Assembly: GCA_963969395.1 (NCBI GenBank)
Contig: OZ017804.1
Span: forward strand, 3,720,001-3,784,000
Direction of reading: 5' to 3'
Source: Pseudoscleropodium purum
Taxonomy: Eukaryota; Streptophyta; Bryopsida; Hypnales; Brachytheciaceae
DNA: 64,000 nucleotides
Part shown: positions 59,223 to 64,000 of the stretch, one piece after another
Layout of the letters: every line of letters starts with the position of its first letter
How positions within the stretch are numbered: the stretch's first letter is position 1
Position numbers and translations under genes: made by a program
The notes under the pieces: model-generated
What the model was told of the DNA's origin: nothing
Seen by the model: the letters and a program-made list of their open reading frames with translations, nothing else
Databases searched by the model: none

Positions 59223-62200
59223 GACCATGCGTGATGGGTATGGAAAATAAACCAACATTATATACCAATAGGTAGGTATATGTGTATATATATATATTTA
59301 GATATATGTACATATACAATTCCTTATTTAATATATTTATTTAAAATATAAATGTAATTGTACATGAGGTTAACATCAGTTTGTTTTTTGAAGCAAGTAG
59401 GTTCTTTTAAGGTTTTCATATTAGTGGGTGGTATTGACTCCATTTTTCTGAGAGAAAATGAATGAAGCTTCTTTAGTAAAAATGTCTAATTTTTTGTAAT
59501 TTCTAAAAACTCAAGAGACATAGATGATTTAATTTTTTATCTTGAAGTTTGTATTTGTTTGATTATTTGTAGATTATTGCATTTGAAACCTTGTCACTAA
59601 TAGACAACAAATTGAAGGACCTATTTGTTATTGAAGTGGGCATTGTTGCTAGAGAAATTAAAGCACCCAAATCTCCTTTGCATTAAATTATGACACACCT
59701 ATCATAGAAACAATGCTAGCAACAATTGAGACTTTAGTGGCAACATAAAAACAATATTTATGGACAAATGAGTAGTGAATGTTGTTGTCAACCATTTTTA
59801 GAATAGAGATTTCATACAAGCTTGTTGATTTTGTGTATTTGTTAAATATACAAGTTTTTAAACCAACTTAAAAAAATACATAGCATTACCACAATTAACA
59901 ATGAAATGATCTATGTAAATGGTTCAATTATATATCAATTACAAAATAAAATTTCAATTTTTCAAAATTCATTTATCTTGAAGATTTTGAATTTCAAATC
60001 TCCCATTTTAATATGAATTTGACTAATTTATATCTAAAATTTAACAACAAAAATTGTCCATATTTAATTTGGATTTGAAAATTCATTAATATTTTCTTCA
60101 AAGATAAATCATTACAAAAAAATTTCCATCAAAATAGATCTTTAAAAGTTAGAGAATCAATTATATTAAACTATAAATACATGAAAATTCAATTTTTTAA
60201 AGAAAGCACATTAAAAAATTTTACTTTATTTGAGACTATTTATTTTTACATAATTTATTTGAATGTATAAAAAAATTATTGCTCAAATTTCATTGGCAAC
60301 CTTCTTTTCATGAAGTTTGGTGTATACTTTTACAAGTTATATGTAAAAAAAATTTAAAATTGAATCTTATATGAACATGATTACCATTTTATGACCTTTT
60401 TCATTGTGATAATATAGTAGTTACATTTCAAGAACAAAATTAATTTTACACCAAGATTAATTTTCAATATTTGTCAGTGATTTTCTGAAAATTTCAAAGT
60501 TGCACGTTTGATGCACTAGGACTAAAAATTTGGTATTTCCTACCATATAGTAATTTAAAATGGCAGTTGATTTCATATTTATAGTTTTGCACTATAAATG
60601 CTTAATTATATAACGAAAACACTTTGGATTCTCTTTTGAGGTACTAGACAATTGTATGCTATAACGTGCATCACATTAGACATGTAAAAAACATCTCGCT
60701 CTTATATGGTATGAATACTGAATGAATATGTCTTTATGCCTAAAAATTATTGATATATTGGTGAAAATCAATTGGCGGATTTAGTGGCATTTTTGTCTAT
60801 AAAATAATTTGTATAATACAAAAAAGTTGTGAACAAAATATTTTGATATATTTAACATTGGAATAGAACATTGCCATATAAAGAAGGTAGAAGGTAGAAA
60901 GCACTATGGAATTTGGCAAACAAATTTTTTTCATTTAACTTATGCATTTGTTTTTTAGATGAACTTTGTTTATATTAATACATAAATCAATTTCAACCTA
61001 AAAATCATAACTAGATATTTTGTGATTTATTGTGATTTTTATATTATTTATTAACTTTATAGAATTATTTTTGATATCATAATGATAATAAATTTTAAAC
61101 ATTCATAATCTATTTGATTATTGAAATTTAGGGATTCCAATGTTTAATTCAATAATTTACATTTCTTTGCTACCACATGTTGTGATATTATATCTATTAA
61201 GTGAATTATTTGTCTTATGTCTACTTAGAAGACTCATGTGGTCATTTATTAATTTTGATTTAATTGCACCTCTTGGATTTGTATATGAGCCATCCCTATG
61301 AATACACATATGCATACATATACAAATTCACCTATTACTATTAGGGTTTGGGTAATTTTCTCACTTCACCCCTCTTTATATATTTTAGAATGAATCTTAT
61401 CAACAAATAATATGGGTTGACTATTTGTATGTATTTTGTGTTTAACATCTATATTACTATATCCGTATCTATCTTTATATATCCAAATTGATGATTAAAT
61501 CAATAATCCCTCTTTACTTTTCTTTGGATGCGATCAACAACAACAAAGGCTAGGGGGTACTTTTCCCCTAGTATAATCAACAATTCTTGTTTATTCATCC
61601 AAGGGGTAGGGAGGTAAGGAAGAGGGGTATCATCTTTTTAGGAGATAGTGACACTATACTTCTACTAACTATTCAAAATTTCCTTGTGATTCCACACACA
61701 TTAGTTGCGTAGAAAGTGATTGCAAGGAATTCTAATGTAACTTTCAATAAAACCCTTGAATTATGATAAGTGTGACTTTCAATATATAGATGGTCAAAAA
61801 CATTAATTTTTTCTATTCTTGTGTATAATGATAATTTATCAAGTCACACTATCTAAGCTAGTATACATTGAAATATTCCTATTAATAATATTCTAATTTT
61901 TTTGGAAAAGAATTTTTTTTGCCTAGTGACTATCTTTGCACTTGTCCCTAATTTTGCACCTTCACCAATAGAATAAGTCATTGTACTTGAAAATTAAATG
62001 GAATCAACGAAATAAATTTGTCTCATTTACTTGTAATAGTAAAGGTTGTAGATGTCTTTTTGTGAAAGTAGAACATAAAAAATGTTCAAGAATAAGTAAA
62101 AGTCTCCTAAATATTCAATCTTGATTTAAACAAAAGTGTAGTTAAAAGATGTTTAACCTAAAGACCCTATTAGATGAAAAAATAAAAGTAAAAGTCTCCT

Positions 62201-62398
62201 AAGCACGCAAATCTAATCAAAGTAAAAGTGGCATCTTTATTGAAATTAATTTATATACAGGTATTCACCCATTTGATCTCTATTCTTGTCATTTTTTTTT
62301 AATCTTTCATTATATCTTTGCCATTATATTTATCTTTCTCATAGTACATCCTTATTTCTACAAGACTAAAATTAGAGCTTTCATTTTCTCTCACCCCA
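59223..62398. other. Strongly AT-rich DNA, no gene
   Basis: No frame above chance length and no motif that I can name. A TATATG microsatellite lies near 59280-59310. Confidence 0.45.
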
Positions 62399-62794
62399 AT
62401 GGACAAAATATTTGGTTTTATGAAAAAGAAAAAAACTCATTTGCCAAGCTCTACAAAAGAGCTCCAGCAAAAGATTGATAATATATCCATAACCTTCACA
62501 AGATTCAACTCCTACAAATTTAGAAGAAAGCTCCAAAAAAAGCTAAAAAAAAGCTTTAGTGTCACCTTTCTTGGTATTGAAATTACAACAGGTTGTCAAT
62601 ATGCATGTCAATGCATTTCCAAACAATGTGATAAGGTCTATCATGAAATTGAGAGTATTATGAGTTGCCTTGCAGGAAACTCAAATGTTGTGAAAATCAA
62701 AGATGTCTACGAGGATGTAGAATTTTTTTACATAATGATGGAGCTTTGTAAGAAAGCATGCATGCCTTCTTGGATCACTTGCTTAACACTTTAA
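62399..62794 (+). pseudogene. Calcium-dependent protein kinase fragment
   Basis: An intronless 131-codon frame. Its middle, FLGIEITTGCQYACQCISK, matches the CDPK start of the kinase domain (T-E-I-S-T-G-x-x-Y-A-C-K-S-I-S-K). MSCLAGNSNVVKIKDVYEDV then matches M-x-H-L-x-G-x-x-N-V-V-x-I-K-G-x-Y-E-D, and IMMELC matches the hinge M-E-L-C. The invariant ATP-binding Lys is Gln (ACQ instead of ACK), and the protein stops just after the hinge. The catalytic loop, activation segment and EF hands are all absent. The basic N-terminus (KKKKTHLPSS) is not the usual myristoylated variable region. It is a decayed fragment, perhaps a processed copy. Confidence 0.7.
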
Positions 62795-62799
62795 AGCCA

Positions 62800-64000
62800 A
62801 TCAAACACTTTTAGCTCATTTTGCATTTAGTTACTTATTTTCATGTAAAGGGTTCTCTCCTACAATTGTATAAACTCAAAAAAGAAAATCCAAGTCCAAT
62901 CCTCCCAAATTAATTAAACAACATTTTTATTTAATTTTCATTATCCCCCCAATCATATATCTTTCTGAGCACATATGTGATGATAGTTGATATTTCATAT
63001 GTGATCGTATATCTTAAATGCATGTGATATAATATATCCATATATCATATCTATATTCGAATGTGAATAACCATATTTGGAATTGTATCCATATATTTTA
63101 TTTCCAGAGGCATCTTTTAAGTGGATAGTGAGGAGAAGTACCCACTATCCACCCAAAAGTAACTCCATTTTTGTACTCATTTTTGGATTTTAAAGGTTTT
63201 AAAATTTTAATTTGCAACCCCCTCCCCCCCTCTTGTAATTTTCAGAAACCAACATAGTGATAATCAATATGGGACTATTCCTCTTATATTTGTATCCAAT
63301 CATGTATTTGTATCTGGTATCCATATTTCGTATTCATCCCATATCCTGTACTATATTTGTATCCAATATTTGTATTTAGTATTCATCTTGTATTCGTATC
63401 CGATATTGTGTCTAAATCCGGTACCCATTTTGTATTCATATTTGAACGGCTCAGATTAAATTTCACAAGATCAATGGCTTGTGATTTTTGAGAAATCAAT
63501 GGCAATTTCAAGGGTAAGTATTTTTTCTTAAAAAAAATCAATGGCCTAAAAATTTTTTAAGAGAAGGGGGGAGGCAACTAATGCAAACCAAAGGGGAGCC
63601 ATCTTTTGAGAGGATAGTGTGCTATATGTGTATTGGTTTGGTCATATCCATATTAGTATTGGCATATCAATACACATACTATATATCCAAGTAGGTTAAA
63701 AAAATTTATGTGGGAGTCAGGAAGGTGTAATTATTTAAAGGGAAGATGAGTTGTCTCTTTTTTTGAAGATAGGGACTCTCACTAAAATCTAAACTAAGAA
63801 AAGGATTAGAAAGCTAAAATTGCTTTTGACTATTGCAAAAGAGTTAAGAAGATTGTAGCTTCAATTTACATGCAAATGATGAATATTTCAAGATAGGAGA
63901 AATTTATAGAATTTTGTCATTTTAACTTTTAAAATTCATAATTGATTTCAATAGACCAAGAAATATCAATTACAATGGATTAATTATATACAACTTCTAG
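62800..64000. other. No gene; GTATCC/TATTCG-type short repeats
   Basis: Between 62990 and 63440 the words ATATCCATATTTG, GTATCC and GTATTCAT recur in loose order, which suggests a decayed minisatellite. A pyrimidine tract (CCCCCTCCCCCCC) lies at 63217-63232. The rest is AT-rich without features. Confidence 0.4.

Noticed and set aside
63000..63440. Possible CRISPR-like or regularly spaced array of GTATCC words
   Set aside because: Spacing is irregular, units are degenerate and the window is plant nuclear DNA. A decayed minisatellite explains it.

Overview
The window looks like nuclear DNA of a land plant. Its genes have short exons with GT..AG introns. They include a phytase-type purple acid phosphatase, a plastid RHON1/BP-73-like protein with a C-terminal Rho-N domain, a plastid NusG-like factor, a nuclear tRNA-Gly(UCC) and an ARGOS-like ORF. 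TTTAGGG-type telomeric words also occur. The kinase-like and RING-like transposon cargo reminds me of gene families in bryophyte (especially moss) genomes. That placement is an impression and was not tested.

Region 1 (1-22.2 kb) is a nest of DNA transposons. An intronless, decayed HECT E3 ubiquitin-ligase gene (about 7.4-9.5 kb, last part at 21,957-22,217) was hit by two small hAT elements and by a CACTA element (9,542-21,956, 3-bp duplication GAA). An 11,369-bp hAT-like element (9,740-21,108, 8-bp duplication CTTCTAAA) then landed inside the CACTA element. It carries a broken protein-kinase gene (minus), a gene for a UIM-like motif plus Tyr/Gly/Ser-rich tail (minus) and a long coiled-coil/RING-H2 reading frame (plus). 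Dense GTCCG/CGGAC arrays separate these. A second copy of one end with the same dead kinase lies in inverted orientation at about 0.66-3.9 kb, next to a retrotransposon gag remnant. Three short elements (272-298 bp), each with a perfect 8-bp duplication, combine the two different ends of the large element and look like its deletion derivatives. I recognise no transposase.

Region 2 (22.2-30.5 kb) holds a CACTA-type foldback MITE, a 1.3-kb CACTA element, a decayed relative and AT-rich DNA. It ends in an inverted duplication of the 3' end and downstream flank of the NusG-like gene.

Region 3 (30.5-46.1 kb) holds the live genes: RHON1-like (+), tRNA-Gly (-), purple acid phosphatase (-) and NusG-like (-). 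RHON1-like and the phosphatase converge on the tRNA.

Region 4 (46.3-49.25 kb) is an inverted, truncated duplicate of the RHON1-like promoter and exons 1-3, with a further direct copy of the promoter at its end.

Region 5 (49.3-64 kb) is gene-poor and AT-rich. It has an ARGOS/OSR-like ORF, several short tandem repeats, a foldback MITE and a fragment of a calcium-dependent protein kinase. The two plastid-targeted nucleic-acid-binding proteins and the phosphatase are the likely functional genes. Most of the rest is mobile or duplicated DNA.
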